Source of the DNA: Aureimonas altamirensis | GTDB lineage: Bacteria > Pseudomonadota > Alphaproteobacteria > Rhizobiales > Rhizobiaceae | NCBI RefSeq assembly: GCF_023702225.1 | Contig: NZ_JAMQCO010000001.1 | Span: 449,442-513,441, forward strand | Length of the DNA: 64,000 bases | Direction of reading: 5' to 3' | Part shown: positions 51,434 to 63,879 of the stretch, one piece after another | Layout: the number at the start of each line of letters is the position of its first letter | How positions within the stretch are numbered: position 1 is the first letter of the stretch | Position numbers and translations under genes: made by a program | Notes under the pieces: model-generated | The model's input: the letters and a program-made list of their open reading frames with translations, nothing else | The model's database searches: none | Told to the model about the DNA's origin: nothing

Positions 51434-52212
51434 GCGGCGCCCTTGCGGCGATAGACGTAGCGGTAGGCCTCGCTGAAACCGAGCCGGCTATACAGGGCGA
51501 CACCGGCCAGGTTGTCCGCCTCCACCTGCAGCCAGCCCGTACGCGCGCCCTTGTGCAGCGTATGGCGGAGCGCGGTCACGATGAGGTCGCGGCCGATGCC
51601 TTTTCGGCGCTCGTCCGGCAGCACGGCCACGTCGAGGATGCCGGCCAGATCGTTGTCCGTGATCGCAAGAGCGGTGGCCAGCGGCCGGCCCTCGCGATCC
51701 TCGCGGACGAAGTAGGCAGCCGGCGGGCGGATGGACGCCAGCACTTCGGCAAGGCCGGTCCGCAGCTCTTCGGGCCGCTCGTGGACGCGCAGGCTGGCGT
51801 CCAGGTATCGCTCCGCATCTCGGATGGGAATCCGGTCGAGCGCGCCCGAAAGATCGAGGCCCGCCAGATCCGCCGTGAAGACGATGGATTCGCCGAAGCT
51901 TTCCCATCCTTCCGCATCCAGATGCGCCTTCAGCGCCGGTGGCGCCAGGGGCGACTGGCGAAAGATCAGTTCTCGCCCGGCGGCGGCAAAGTGCGCGCGC
52001 GCCCGGGCGATCCGCCCCTCGATGTCGCGGTCGTCCGAGGGGTCGAGGGGGTTCACCGAGTTCAACCGCTTGGCCGGAAAGCTCGTCGTCAGCCGCACCG
52101 CCCAGGTGCCGTCGTAATGGGTCGACGTCGCCGGCCAGGCGCGGAACCCCGCGGCCTCCAGCCGCCGCGTGATGGCGAACTGGCGCAACCTGTCAGCTTC
52201 TGTAATCGCCAT
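51430..52212 (-). CDS. GNAT family N-acetyltransferase
   Basis: A 260-residue protein with a C-terminal GNAT domain: the acetyl-CoA loop is in [18 protein letters not shown] (residues ~205-222) and the late [21 protein letters not shown]. The N-terminal half, with [25 protein letters not shown] (quoted in part: [22 protein letters not shown]), is typical of the argJ-linked group. The acceptor is unknown. The start [10 protein letters not shown] gives a 20-base overlap with argJ; an ATG four codons upstream is possible. Confidence 0.86.
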   Translation of the reverse strand: MAITEADRLRQFAITRRLEAAGFRAWPATSTHYDGTWAVRLTTSFPAKRLNSVNPLDPSDDRDIEGRIARARAHFAAAGRELIFRQSPLAPPALKAHLDAEGWESFGESIVFTADLAGLDLSGALDRIPIRDAERYLDASLRVHERPEELRTGLAEVLASIRPPAAYFVREDREGRPLATALAITDNDLAGILDVAVLPDERRKGIGRDLIVTALRHTLHKGARTGWLQVEADNLAGVALYSRLGFSEAYRYVYRRKGAA

Positions 52213-53425
52213 TGATCGCAACATACTCTTTGGTCAGGTCGCATCCATACACGGTCCACGCCCCGTCGCCGAGCCCGATATCGACCAGGATGCGAATGAC
52301 AGCCTCCTTCATCGCCTCGCTGGCCTCGGCCTCGCTGTAGGCGGGGTCGCGCTCGCCGTCCACCGCCACACGCACCGATCCGAACGAGATCGCAAGCCTG
52401 TCGCGGTCGGCAGGCTCCCCGGCCTTGCCGACGGCCATCACCACGCGGCCCCAATTGGCATCTTCGCCGGCAATCGCGGTCTTGACCAGCGGGGAGTTGG
52501 CGATGGACAGGGCGATACGCCTGGCCGAGGCGTCGTCCACCGCGCCTTCGACGCGAACCTGGATTTCCTTGCGCGCGCCTTCGCCGTCGCGCGCCACCTG
52601 CCGCGCAAGGTCGGTCAGGAGGTCCCGAAGCGCCGCGCGGAACGCATCCAGACGCGCATCGCCGGAATCCGTAACCGGGGCGCCGCCGGCACGCCCGGTG
52701 GCGAACATCAGCAGCGTGTCGGATGTGGACGTGTCGCTGTCGACCGTCACCGAGTTGAAGCTCGGCACCACCGCCTCGGCCAGCAGGCCCTGCAGGACAG
52801 GCGCCGCGATGGCGGCGTCCGTGGCGACGAAGGACAGCATCGTCGCCATGTCGGGCGCGATCATGCCGGCGCCCTTGGCGATGCCGTTGATACGCACGGC
52901 GACCCCGCCGACGTCCACGGTGCACGTCGCCATCTTGGGGTAGGTATCCGTGGTCATGATGGCTTCGGCCGCATGCCGCCAGGCGCCCTCCGCCGCGGTT
53001 GCCGACAGTTCCGGCAGGACATGCGTGAAGCGCCCGGCGTCGAGCGGCTCCCCGATGACCCCGGTTGACGCCAGGAACACTTCCGAAACCGAGCAGCCGA
53101 CCGCGTCGGCGGCGGCCTCCGCCGTCGCGCGCGTCGTCTCGCGCCCACGCCGTCCGGTGAAGGCGTTGGCATTGCCCGAATTGACGACGACCGCCCGTGC
53201 CGCGCCGCCGGGCAGGTTCTCGCGGCAGAAGTCCACCGGGGCGGACGGGCAGCGCGAGGTCGTGAAGACGCCTGCAACGCTCGTGCCCTCGTCGAGCACC
53301 ATCATCATCACGTCCGTCCTGCCGCGATACTTGATGCCGGCGGCGGCCGTCGCGATTCGCACGCCCGCGATGGCGGGCATGTCGGGATAGGTCGACGGGG
53401 CGAGCGGGGAAACGGAGTCGGACAT
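52193..53425 (-). CDS. argJ: Bifunctional ornithine acetyltransferase/N-acetylglutamate synthase
   Basis: A 410-residue enzyme recycling the acetyl group in cyclic arginine biosynthesis. The autoprocessing site is [14 protein letters not shown], cleavage before Thr195, which becomes the nucleophile. [17 protein letters not shown] near 78-94 and the C-terminal [11 protein letters not shown] are further hallmarks. It is the first gene of argJ-GNAT-mutT and follows the parvulin gene after a terminator. Confidence 0.97.
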   Translation of the reverse strand: MSDSVSPLAPSTYPDMPAIAGVRIATAAAGIKYRGRTDVMMMVLDEGTSVAGVFTTSRCPSAPVDFCRENLPGGAARAVVVNSGNANAFTGRRGRETTRATAEAAADAVGCSVSEVFLASTGVIGEPLDAGRFTHVLPELSATAAEGAWRHAAEAIMTTDTYPKMATCTVDVGGVAVRINGIAKGAGMIAPDMATMLSFVATDAAIAAPVLQGLLAEAVVPSFNSVTVDSDTSTSDTLLMFATGRAGGAPVTDSGDARLDAFRAALRDLLTDLARQVARDGEGARKEIQVRVEGAVDDASARRIALSIANSPLVKTAIAGEDANWGRVVMAVGKAGEPADRDRLAISFGSVRVAVDGERDPAYSEAEASEAMKEAVIRILVDIGLGDGAWTVYGCDLTKEYVAINGDYRS

Positions 53426-53505
53426 CTGCGGTCGGCCTCGGCTCTGCGGCCGGCGGACGCATCCATAAGCCGGAGCGGACGCCGGGCGGCGACGGAAAAC
53501 GAAGA

Positions 53506-53528
53506 CGGCCCGCCATCGGCGGGCCGTC
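53506..53528 (-). terminator. Rho-independent-like terminator after the parvulin gene
   Basis: A 10-bp perfect stem ACGGCCCGCC / GGCGGGCCGT with a 3-base loop; on the minus strand a CTTCGTTTTCC tail follows. It separates the parvulin gene from argJ. Confidence 0.75.
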
Positions 53529-53582
53529 GAAGGGTTCAGAGCCTTTGCATCAAGGCGCGTCCGTGCGCAAGGGCCGAACGGT

Positions 53583-54554
53583 CTACTGCGCCGGTTGCGG
53601 TGCGGCCTCGCCCTGGCCGGCGCCCTCTGGCATCTCGCCCTGGTTGAGCCCCTGCTCCAGCGCTTCCACCTGGGATTTCAGCTCCGGGTCGACATATTCG
53701 ACGTCGAGCTCCTGACGCGCAGCTTCCAGCATCTCGATATACTTGTCGCGCAGCACGACCTGCCGGGCCTGCTCGCGCACCTGCTCGAAGGGCGGAAACT
53801 GTGTCTGGCGCTTTTCCACGGCCTGGATGACGTGCCAGCCGAACTGGGTCTCGATCGGCTCCTGCGTATAGCTGCCGGGCTCCAGCGCAAAGGCCGCCTC
53901 CTCGAAGGCCGGGACCATGCGACCCTTGGTGAAGAAGCCGAGATCGCCCCCGTTCTGGGCCGACGGATCGCGCGAGGCTTCGCGGGCGAGGTCCTCGAAC
54001 TTCTCACCGGCGCCGAGGCGCTCGATCAGCTTGTCCGCCTCTTCCTTCGTCTCCACCAGGATATGGCGCGCATGCACCTCGTCCTGCGGCACGAAGCGTT
54101 CCTTTTCGGCGTCGTAGCGGGCGCGCAGCTCATCCTCGGTGATGGCCTCGGCGCCGTGCTTGTCGAAATAGGCGTTGTGCAGGGCGCGCTCGCGCAGGAA
54201 GGCGATCTGCCGTGCAACGGCGTCCTCGTCCTGAAGGCCCTCGGCCTCGGCCTTGGTGGCCAGCGCCTTGACGTCGATGAGCGCCGAAATCGTCGCCAGC
54301 CGGCGCTGCTGCGGCGGCAGCTGGGCGAATTGCTGCGACAGGTCCTCGGCGGCGGCGGCCAGGTCGGCTTCGGTGATCTCCGCACCGCCGACGCGGGCGA
54401 CGACAGTCTCGGGCGACACGGCGGGCGCGGCCTCGGCCGGCTCTTCCGCGGCCGGTGCGGCAGGGGCCGCGGCGTCCTGGGCCTGGGCCTGGGTGGCAAG
54501 GGTGCCGACGACCAGCGCCGAGGCGAGCAGGCGGGCTTTCAAGCTGAGGATCAT
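53583..54554 (-). CDS. Periplasmic parvulin-type peptidyl-prolyl isomerase (SurA/PrsA-like)
   Basis: A 323-residue exported chaperone. The signal peptide is [20 protein letters not shown] to AQA-QD. An N-terminal SurA-like domain is followed by one parvulin domain ([54 protein letters not shown], residues ~160-250). The tail is Glu/Gln/Pro-rich. It probably assists outer-membrane or secreted protein folding; its place divergent from secA supports a link to export. The ATG is chosen for the signal sequence. Confidence 0.9.
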   Translation of the reverse strand: MILSLKARLLASALVVGTLATQAQAQDAAAPAAPAAEEPAEAAPAVSPETVVARVGGAEITEADLAAAAEDLSQQFAQLPPQQRRLATISALIDVKALATKAEAEGLQDEDAVARQIAFLRERALHNAYFDKHGAEAITEDELRARYDAEKERFVPQDEVHARHILVETKEEADKLIERLGAGEKFEDLAREASRDPSAQNGGDLGFFTKGRMVPAFEEAAFALEPGSYTQEPIETQFGWHVIQAVEKRQTQFPPFEQVREQARQVVLRDKYIEMLEAARQELDVEYVDPELKSQVEALEQGLNQGEMPEGAGQGEAAPQPAQ

Positions 54555-54796
54555 GGGTTCAGGTTCCTTCCCGATGGGGCGGGCCCGGCCTTTTGCCGAG
54601 GCATGTGGCTTTTTCAGGACAGGCCGGCGAACCGCTCCCGCCGCAAACGGCGTGCCAGCGTTGACATCGCCAAGGGCCCCTCTTATCTCTCGCACGTTCT
54701 TAAAGTCCAGCCGGTTCCGGTCAAGTCAAGCGGCGACCCGCCGGCGGCGGCGGGCGGTGACACACCCCACCGCCAATTCTCTTGGAAGGACCCTTC

Positions 54797-57478
<2,682 letters not shown>

Positions 57479-57618
57479 CCGCCGCCACCCGGGGAATGCG
57501 GCAATCCGCCGCATGCCGGCACAACTTCTGAATTCTTGAGCGCATAGCTGCGCGGCACTCATCCTCTATCCGGAAAGCCCGGGCTCTGCAGCCCGGCATC
57601 AGGGATGGAAAGTCGATC

Positions 57619-58188
57619 ATGCCCGTGCGCCTGCCTGCGATCGTCTTAGCTGCGTGCACGCTCGCACCGACACTTGCGGCTGCGGCGCCCTTCGGCCTGC
57701 ATGCGGGCGATCGGCCCCCATCGTTCACGATCATGCGGGACAACGGCGACGGTACGGTCGTGGTCGCCAACCCACCCGCGGCCTATCCCGGCCTCGTCCA
57801 GTTCTTTGCGCGGTACGACGAAGCGAACGGCCTTTGCTCGATTGCCGGCGTGACGGCGCCATTCGACGGCGATGTCGAAGGGGTAGCCGCGCGATCCTAC
57901 TTCAGCACGCTGGTTTCCCACCTGTCCCGTCGATACGGTGATGCGCGGCTCTATTCCTTCGCCGTTCCGCCGGGCCTCGATGCGGGCGGCTGGTCTGCAC
58001 AGATCGCGGCGGGCAGCCGCTATCATTATGCCTTCTGGCATGGCGGGCCGGACGAAGAGGCGCGCTCCATCGCACTCAGCGTAGGAGCGGATGGCGATGG
58101 CCGTCCATTCGTCTTGTTGACCTACGATTTCTCTAACTTCGATCGATGCACAGAAGTACGCGCCCACGCAGGCGCGCCGGCGCTCTGA
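57619..58188 (+). CDS. Secreted protein of unknown function
   Basis: A 189-residue protein with a signal peptide (MPVRLPAIVLAACTLAPTLAAA-AP). The mature part holds one cysteine pair (GLCSIAG and DRCTEVR, ~50 and ~180), which may form a disulfide, and a conserved-looking core SYFSTLVSHLSRRYGDARLYSF. I do not recognise a family. It follows secA by 140 bases with a small hairpin (57579-57596) before it, so it is probably transcribed alone. Confidence 0.65.
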   Translation: MPVRLPAIVLAACTLAPTLAAAAPFGLHAGDRPPSFTIMRDNGDGTVVVANPPAAYPGLVQFFARYDEANGLCSIAGVTAPFDGDVEGVAARSYFSTLVSHLSRRYGDARLYSFAVPPGLDAGGWSAQIAAGSRYHYAFWHGGPDEEARSIALSVGADGDGRPFVLLTYDFSNFDRCTEVRAHAGAPAL

Positions 58189-58191
58189 TCG

Positions 58192-58386
58192 CTACGGCAG
58201 CAGCGGGCGGTGTTGACGCAGCCTGGGCGGCTGTCGGCTGAGCCATGGCTGCGTGGCGGCGTCCGGCGAGGCGGGCTTGCGGGAGGCGGCGTACATCGTC
58301 ACGGCCCAGTCGTCGTTGGACATGTCTACCGGTTGCCGAATGTTGTCCGCAACCGGCGCGATGAGATCGGCGGATAGATACGACAT
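58192..58386 (-). CDS. Small hypothetical protein (64 residues)
   Basis: A 64-residue protein starting MSYLSADLIAPVADN, with VDMSNDDWAVTMYAASRKP and a Pro/Gln/Arg-rich tail. The ribosome-binding site GGAGG lies nine bases before the ATG, better than chance. No membrane segment or known family. It is convergent with the secreted-protein gene, three bases apart. It may be an alphaproteobacterial small protein without a described role. Confidence 0.5.
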   Translation of the reverse strand: MSYLSADLIAPVADNIRQPVDMSNDDWAVTMYAASRKPASPDAATQPWLSRQPPRLRQHRPLLP

Positions 58387-58518
58387 GACCAGTTTCCTCC
58401 CGAAGATGGCGGCTTTGAACAACCGCGCTCTTCCACCTCAATCATGGAAAGGGGGAGTCCGTTCCCGGGATATGGCGTGGAAACGGGCACGATGCCTTGA
58501 ATGTGAACAGGAAAGAAA

Positions 58519-58587
58519 AAAGCCCGCACCGGGGGAGGACCGGGCGGGCTTTGAAAAAGGCGGGCTATTTGGGAGGAGGAAGCCCGC
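58519..58587 (-). terminator. Two tandem Rho-independent terminators after the L,D-transpeptidase lipoprotein gene
   Basis: On the minus strand, hairpin one is GCGGGCT-N14-AGCCCGC (58587-58560) followed by CTTTTT, hairpin two is AAAGCCCGC-N16-GCGGGCTTT (58552-58519) followed by TTTC. The arms of the two hairpins are nearly identical, so they could also pair with each other. Confidence 0.85.
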
Positions 58588-58667
58588 TAAGTATTTTTAT
58601 ATCGATTTAAGTGGCGGCATACCAGCGCTGTTGCCGCATGGCAGCCATGCGCTTCTGCATGGCTGCC

Positions 58668-59672
58668 TTACCTGTTGAGCAGAGAGCCGAACATCGAAGT
58701 GCGGGCCGGCGCGGTGCGGTTACCGAGGCGGTCGTACCCTTCGCGACGGTTCTGCTCCCGCGCATAGGCTTCCGCCGTGATGGGATCGCCCGTGCGATAG
58801 GTGAAGGTGGACTGGATCGCAAAATCGCTCGGGTTCATCTTGGCGACCAGCGAAGCGATTTCGGCATCGTCCGAAATGCGGCGCGCGGCGATCGCCGGAT
58901 CCTCCTGGACGGTGGGGCACGCGCCGGCCGGGTCCAACTGCGCGCCCTCGGGAAGCGCGGCGTTGAACAAGTAGCGCCTTTCGCAGACATCGACCTTCAC
59001 CGGCCGCTTCGTCACCTCGAAGCTGTCGAACCCATCCTTGAGCATGGACCAGAATGCATAGTGATCGGAATTCTTGTGGCGCGCCATATTCTTCGGCGTC
59101 ATCCGGAACGGGAATGCCTGAAACTGGAAGTTGCGCTGCCCACCGTTGAAGGACTCCCGGGCGAGGGCGTAGATTTCCTCGATCTGCTCGTTATCCATCG
59201 CGTAGCAGCCCGACGAGTTGCACGAGCCGTGCACCATCAGGTGCTGTCCGGTAAAGCCGTTGGACGCATCGTACCGGTTGGGGTAGCCGATATTGATGGA
59301 CAAGTGATGCTGCGAACGCGGATTCAGCGAGCCGCGCGTGATGTTGTAGAATCCTTCGGGGGCCTGCCGGTCGCCTTCCGCCCTCTTCGGCCCGAGTTTC
59401 CCGGACCAGGCGCAGATGGGATACGTCTTCAGGAGGGCGTAGGCGCCGCTGTCGGTCTGCTTCCAGACCTCGAGTTCGGATTCTTCCTTGAACAGGCGCA
59501 CCAGCATGGGTGACTGCTGCCCCATGCCCTTGGTACGCATGTCCTTGACGAGCGCTGCCGGCAAAGGCGCTTCGGAGCCCATGAGGTCGTCGATGCTTCC
59601 CGGCTGGCAGGCCGCAAGCACCATCATTCCGGCTCCCATCAGGGCGGCAGTAGCAAGGCGTCTGGCGAACAT
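58668..59672 (-). CDS. Lipoprotein L,D-transpeptidase (YafK-like murein transpeptidase)
   Basis: A 334-residue exported YkuD-domain enzyme. The signal peptide ends in the lipobox LAAC (MFARRLATAALMGAGMMVLAAC), so it should be lipid-anchored. The active site is HGSCNSSGCYAMDNEQIEEI-like, with His in MVHGSC and the catalytic Cys in SSGCYAM near residue 155. The C-terminal ~120 residues have no known fold. It forms 3-3 or 1-3 cross-links or lipoprotein attachments; which is unknown. It precedes strong tandem terminators. Confidence 0.87.
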   Translation of the reverse strand: MFARRLATAALMGAGMMVLAACQPGSIDDLMGSEAPLPAALVKDMRTKGMGQQSPMLVRLFKEESELEVWKQTDSGAYALLKTYPICAWSGKLGPKRAEGDRQAPEGFYNITRGSLNPRSQHHLSINIGYPNRYDASNGFTGQHLMVHGSCNSSGCYAMDNEQIEEIYALARESFNGGQRNFQFQAFPFRMTPKNMARHKNSDHYAFWSMLKDGFDSFEVTKRPVKVDVCERRYLFNAALPEGAQLDPAGACPTVQEDPAIAARRISDDAEIASLVAKMNPSDFAIQSTFTYRTGDPITAEAYAREQNRREGYDRLGNRTAPARTSMFGSLLNR

Positions 59673-59802
59673 TCCCCGTTCCCCTCTGCGGCCGGACGTC
59701 TCGCCACGTCCCTGGCCGTATCGATCCAACTTTCTCGCCGAATTATGACTCCGTCAACCTTGCAGGTGGGTTAACGAAACGAAAAGCATTCTAGCAAAGG
59801 GC

Positions 59803-60762
59803 TCAGACCTTGAGTTCACGCCCCATGGCCAGGAATTTCTGCCGGCGCTCGCGGCGCAGATCCTCTCCGTCGAGGCCCGCAAGAGAAGCGAAGGCCCTGC
59901 GTATGGCCTCCCCGGCGCGATGGATCGTGGCGTCCTTGTCGCGGTGGGCCCCGCCGACGGGTTCCTCGACGATCTCGTCGATGATGCCGAAGCCCTTGAG
60001 GTCCTGCGCGGTGATCTTCATCGCCTGTGCAACATCCTTGGCGCGGGTCGCATCGCGCCAGAGGATGGATGCCCCCGCCTCCGGAGAGATGACGCTGTAA
60101 ATTGCATGCTCCAGCATCAGCACGCGGTTGGCCGCCGCGATGGCGATGGCTCCGCCGGAGCCCCCCTCGCCGATGACGAGCGACACGAGCGGCACTTTCA
60201 GGTTCAGGCAGGTTTCCGTCGATCGGGCGATCGCCTCGGCCTGTCCGCGCTCTTCCGCGCCGATGCCGGGATAGGCGCCGGCCGTATCCACCAGCGTCAG
60301 CACCGGCACGCCAAAGCGCTCCGCCAGGTTCATCAGCCGCACGGCCTTGCGGTAGCCCTCGGGACGCGCCATGCCGAAATTGTGCTTCAATCGCGTCTGG
60401 GTATCCGAACCCTTTTCTTGCCCGATGACGGCAACGGACTTGCCGTCGAAACGGCCGAAACCGGAAATGACCGCGAGATCCTCGGCGAAATAACGGTCGC
60501 CCGCAAGCGGCGTGAAATCGGTTATCAGCGCCTCGACATAGTCGAGGCAATGCGGCCTGTCGGGATGGCGCGCAACCTGCGTCTTCTGCCACGGCGACAG
60601 CTTGCGATACAGATCCAGGAGCGCATCCTGCGAACGCTTTTCAAGCCGCGCGATGTCGTCGCCGACATCGAGGCTGCCTTCGTCATTGCTGATCCGCTTC
60701 AACTCGAGGATCTGGCTGTCGAGATCGGCGACCGGTTTTTCGAAGTCGAGGTAGTTGTGCAT
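59803..60762 (-). CDS. accA: Acetyl-CoA carboxylase carboxyltransferase subunit alpha
   Basis: A 319-residue subunit of the enzyme making malonyl-CoA for fatty-acid synthesis. Diagnostic: YLDFEKPVADLDSQI at the N-terminus, DTAGAYPGIGAEERGQAEAIA near 155 and IGEGGSGGAIAIA near 195, SVISPEAGASILWRD near 230. The start MHNYLDFEKPV is standard. It is a single gene, separated by 143 bases from xerD. accD is not in the window. Confidence 0.97.
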   Translation of the reverse strand: MHNYLDFEKPVADLDSQILELKRISNDEGSLDVGDDIARLEKRSQDALLDLYRKLSPWQKTQVARHPDRPHCLDYVEALITDFTPLAGDRYFAEDLAVISGFGRFDGKSVAVIGQEKGSDTQTRLKHNFGMARPEGYRKAVRLMNLAERFGVPVLTLVDTAGAYPGIGAEERGQAEAIARSTETCLNLKVPLVSLVIGEGGSGGAIAIAAANRVLMLEHAIYSVISPEAGASILWRDATRAKDVAQAMKITAQDLKGFGIIDEIVEEPVGGAHRDKDATIHRAGEAIRRAFASLAGLDGEDLRRERRQKFLAMGRELKV

Positions 60763-60905
60763 CCGTCAGCGGCGGGGCCGTCCTTTTGCCAGCCGGACTT
60801 CCGAGAAACACGGAACAGGCCGGGAGGCCGGTGATTTTGCGCGCAAACTGACGACAAGCCCCTGCCTTGTCAAGGAAGCCTCCCGTTGTGTCCGGCCTTC
60901 GCGTT

Positions 60906-61826
60906 TCAACCGTCCTCAAAGGCCTCCGACAGGGGATGATGCGCGGCCACGAGATCCACCAGCCGGTTTTCCAGGACATGGGTATAGATTTCTGTGGTCG
61001 AGATATCGGCATGGCCGAGAAGCTCCTGGACGACGCGCAGATCCGCGCCGTTCTGCAGGAGGTGGCTGGCAAAGGCATGCCGCAGCACATGCGGCGACAC
61101 GATGGACGGGGGCAGTCCGGCGCGCGCCGCCAGCCCCTTCAACTCGCGCGCCACGGCCTGCCGGGTCACGTGGCCGCTGGCGGACAGTGCGGGAAACAAC
61201 CATTGGCCGCCACCCTTCGCCTCCACGGCCGACGACGAGAATGCGGCAAGCGCCCCGGCGGCCCGCTCGCCAAGCGGAACCAGCCTGTCCTTGCCGCCCT
61301 TGCCGCGCACCAGGATGGCCGCCCCGCCGGCACGCAGAACGGCGCGCGGCAGGCCGATCAACTCCGATATGCGCATGCCCGATGCATAGAGCGTTTCGGC
61401 AAAGGCATGGAGCCGCAAGGCCCGCAGCCGCCTGGCGGGGGACAGCGTCATGTCCGCAGCCTCGGCCTCGGCACGGTCCAGCAGGCGCCCGGCCTGGTCT
61501 TCCGACAGGGATTTCGGCAAGGCCCTCGCCTTGCGGGGCGCGTCGAGCGGCCCGGTCGGATCGTCCGGCCGCCGGCCCTCCGTATAGAGAAAGCGGAAGA
61601 ACTGGCGCATCGCGGCCATGCGGCGCCGGCGCGTGGCCGGGGTAAGCCCGGCTTGCGCAAGTTCGTGCATCACGGCCGACAGGTCCTCGGTGCCTGCGGC
61701 TTCCAGCCGGACGGTCAGCCGCTCCGCAATGTCGGTCAGGTCGCGACGATAGGCGGCGAGGGTGTTGGTCGAGGCGCCGCGCTCGACCGCCAGCGCCTCG
61801 ACGAAGTCTTCGACGGCGCGGCTCAT
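60906..61826 (-). CDS. xerD: Tyrosine recombinase XerD
   Basis: A 306-residue site-specific recombinase resolving chromosome dimers at dif with XerC. Catalytic residues visible: Arg152 (YASGMRISELIGL), Lys near 176-179 (GKGGKDRLVPLG), His246 and Arg249 (SPHVLRHAFASHLL), His272 (LLGHADISTTEIYTHV) and Tyr281. An upstream frame exists but the ATG overlaps the previous stop (ATGA), which fixes it. It is co-transcribed with the small membrane protein gene. XerD versus XerC was decided by context and length. Confidence 0.92.
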   Translation of the reverse strand: MSRAVEDFVEALAVERGASTNTLAAYRRDLTDIAERLTVRLEAAGTEDLSAVMHELAQAGLTPATRRRRMAAMRQFFRFLYTEGRRPDDPTGPLDAPRKARALPKSLSEDQAGRLLDRAEAEAADMTLSPARRLRALRLHAFAETLYASGMRISELIGLPRAVLRAGGAAILVRGKGGKDRLVPLGERAAGALAAFSSSAVEAKGGGQWLFPALSASGHVTRQAVARELKGLAARAGLPPSIVSPHVLRHAFASHLLQNGADLRVVQELLGHADISTTEIYTHVLENRLVDLVAAHHPLSEAFEDG

Positions 61827-62017
61827 GGCTGGGCGGGCGCGGGCCGTTCGACCTGTTCCGCCCCGGTCTGCGCGCCCTGTCCCAGGCTGCGAAGCGGCAC
61901 CGTCTGCGTGACTTCGCGCTGGTTCGGCTCGACATACAGCACCAGGAGCGCCATGGAAGCGATGACCAGCGCGGCGATGACGATCAGGGCGGACAGGAGT
62001 CGAACGAGTGTAGGCAT
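61823..62017 (-). CDS. Small single-helix membrane protein (64 residues)
   Basis: A 64-residue protein with a hydrophobic helix (LLSALIVIAALVIASMALLVLY, residues ~8-29; quoted in part LIVIAALVIASMALLVLY) and a Gln/Glu/Pro-rich tail (VEPNQREVTQTVPL). I recall such a gene between xerD and aroK in other Rhizobiales; it has no assigned role. It overlaps xerD as ATGA. The tail probably faces the periplasm. Confidence 0.68.
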   Translation of the reverse strand: MPTLVRLLSALIVIAALVIASMALLVLYVEPNQREVTQTVPLRSLGQGAQTGAEQVERPAPAQP

Positions 62018-62158
62018 GTCGCTTTCGGGCTTCGGACCGTTCAGAGCCGCGATTGTCCTCGCCAAGGGTTAACACTTCCGTTGCCCCCGCGCCAAGCTTG
62101 ACGCGGACGGTGCTTTCCTGTTTTCGAGGCGGATCGCAATGAAGGGCACAACCCCCGC

Positions 62159-62743
62159 ATGACGTCCACCGCCGACAAGACACGGCCCAGGGCCGCGCCG
62201 CTGGAGCTGCATGGCCGCTCCATCGCGCTTGTCGGGCTGATGGGCGCCGGCAAGACGACCATCGGACGCAAGCTGGCACAGATTCTCGGCCTGCCCTTCG
62301 TCGATTCCGACGCGGAGATCGAGCGCGTGTCGCGCATGACGGTATCGGAACTCTTCGCCGCCTATGGCGAGCCCGAGTTCCGGGCGCTGGAGGCCCGCGT
62401 CGTCGCCCGCATCGCCGAAGAAGGGCCCCGCGTGATCGGCACGGGCGGTGGCGCCTACATGAACGAGGCGACACGGGCGCTGCTGCGAGAGCGCGCCTAC
62501 ACCGTCTGGCTGAAAGCCGACCTGGACCTTCTGATGGAGCGCGTCTCGAAGCGACCGACGCGTCCGTTGCTGCAGGCGGCGGACCCGCGCACCGTCATGC
62601 GCGAACTGATGGACCGACGCTATCCGGTGTACGCACAGGCCGACCTGACGGTGCAGAGCCGCAACGCGCGGCGCGAGACGATCGCGGCGGAGATCGTCTC
62701 GGCGCTGCGCCGCAAGATCGAAAAGGACGGGCAAGGGCGATGA
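62159..62743 (+). CDS. aroK: Shikimate kinase
   Basis: A 194-residue kinase in aromatic amino-acid synthesis. P-loop GLMGAGKTTIGRKLA near 26-40, substrate-binding DSDAEIERVSRMTVSELF near 49 and GTGGGAYM near 95, and RPTRPLLQ near 138. The extra N-terminal ~18 residues (MTSTADKTRPRAAPLEL) are normal in rhizobial homologues. The stop overlaps the aroB ATG by four bases (ATGA). It is divergent from the small membrane protein and xerD genes. Confidence 0.96.
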   Translation: MTSTADKTRPRAAPLELHGRSIALVGLMGAGKTTIGRKLAQILGLPFVDSDAEIERVSRMTVSELFAAYGEPEFRALEARVVARIAEEGPRVIGTGGGAYMNEATRALLRERAYTVWLKADLDLLMERVSKRPTRPLLQAADPRTVMRELMDRRYPVYAQADLTVQSRNARRETIAAEIVSALRRKIEKDGQGR

Positions 62744-63879
62744 TCGGTTCCGATGCAGGCGCGGATACGCGCAAGGTGCATGTCGACCTCGGCGCGCGAT
62801 CCTACGATATCCTTGTCGGCGGCGGGCTCGTGGCCCGCGCCGGACAGGAGATCGCGGCGCGGCTGCCGGGCATCCGCGCCGCCATCGTAACCGACGAACA
62901 TGTCGCGGCCCTGCATCTCGACCGCCTGTCCGCGGCCCTGGACGAGGCGGGAATCGACCACGTGTCCATCGTTCTCCCGGCCGGCGAAACCACCAAGAGC
63001 TTCGACCATCTGATGCAGCTCGTCGACGCGCTTCTCGGCGCCCGGCTGGAGCGCGGCGATGCCGTCGTCGCGCTCGGCGGCGGCGTCATCGGCGATCTGT
63101 CCGGCTTTGCCGCCGGCATCGTGCGGCGCGGCATGCGCTTCGTCCAGGTGCCGACCAGCCTGCTGGCACAGGTGGACTCCTCCGTCGGCGGCAAGACGGG
63201 CATCAACTCCCCGCGCGGAAAGAACCTCATCGGCGTCTTCCACCAGCCTGCGCTGGTACTGGCCGATACGGACATCCTCTCTACCCTCCCGGTGCGGGAA
63301 TTCGCGGCCGGCTATGCGGAGGTGGTCAAGTACGGCCTCATCGACCGGCCGGATTTCTTCGAATGGCTGGAGACCAATCATGCGGCGATCTTCGCGGGAG
63401 GGTCGGCGCGCATCGAGGCCGTGGCACGGTGCTGCGAAGCCAAGGCCGCCGTCGTCGCCGACGACGAGCGCGAGGACGGCAACCGCGCGCTGCTCAACCT
63501 CGGCCACACATTCGGGCACGCACTGGAATCGGCCGTCCGCTACGACCCGCAGCGCCTGGTGCACGGCGAGGGCGTAGCCATCGGCATGGCGCTGGCGCAC
63601 CGGTTCTCGCACCGGCTGGGCCTGATCGGCGGGCAGGACGTCGTACGGGTGGAGCGCCACCTGCAGGCGGTCGGCCTGCCGACACGCATCGACGCCATAC
63701 CGGGGCCCGCCCTGGACGTCGATACGCTGATCGACAGGATCGCCCAGGACAAGAAGGTCGTCCGGGGCCGGCTCACCTTCATCCTGACGCGCGGCATCGG
63801 CCAATCCTTCATCGCCAGGGACGTGCTGCCGGACGACGTCCGCGCCTTTCTCAACGCGGAGACGGCTGCGGCCGCCTGA
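62740..63879 (+). CDS. aroB: 3-dehydroquinate synthase
   Basis: A 379-residue enzyme converting DAHP to 3-dehydroquinate. It shows GGETTKSFDHL-like substrate region (PAGETTKSFDHLMQL near 75), ALGGGVIGDLSGFAAGIVRRG near 105-125, VPTSLLAQVDSSVGGKTGIN near 130-150 (quoted as TSLLAQVDSSVGGKTGIN) and the late NLGHTFGHALE with zinc-binding histidines. The ATG overlaps the aroK stop. It is the downstream gene of the aroK-aroB pair. Its 3' end overlaps a possible minus-strand gene. Confidence 0.97.
   Translation: MIGSDAGADTRKVHVDLGARSYDILVGGGLVARAGQEIAARLPGIRAAIVTDEHVAALHLDRLSAALDEAGIDHVSIVLPAGETTKSFDHLMQLVDALLGARLERGDAVVALGGGVIGDLSGFAAGIVRRGMRFVQVPTSLLAQVDSSVGGKTGINSPRGKNLIGVFHQPALVLADTDILSTLPVREFAAGYAEVVKYGLIDRPDFFEWLETNHAAIFAGGSARIEAVARCCEAKAAVVADDEREDGNRALLNLGHTFGHALESAVRYDPQRLVHGEGVAIGMALAHRFSHRLGLIGGQDVVRVERHLQAVGLPTRIDAIPGPALDVDTLIDRIAQDKKVVRGRLTFILTRGIGQSFIARDVLPDDVRAFLNAETAAAA

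Noticed and set aside
60906-61826. XerD-like gene as an integrase of a mobile element
   Set aside because: It is overlapped with a conserved small membrane gene and sits next to accA and aroK, the standard chromosomal xerD location. No attachment sites or phage genes are near.
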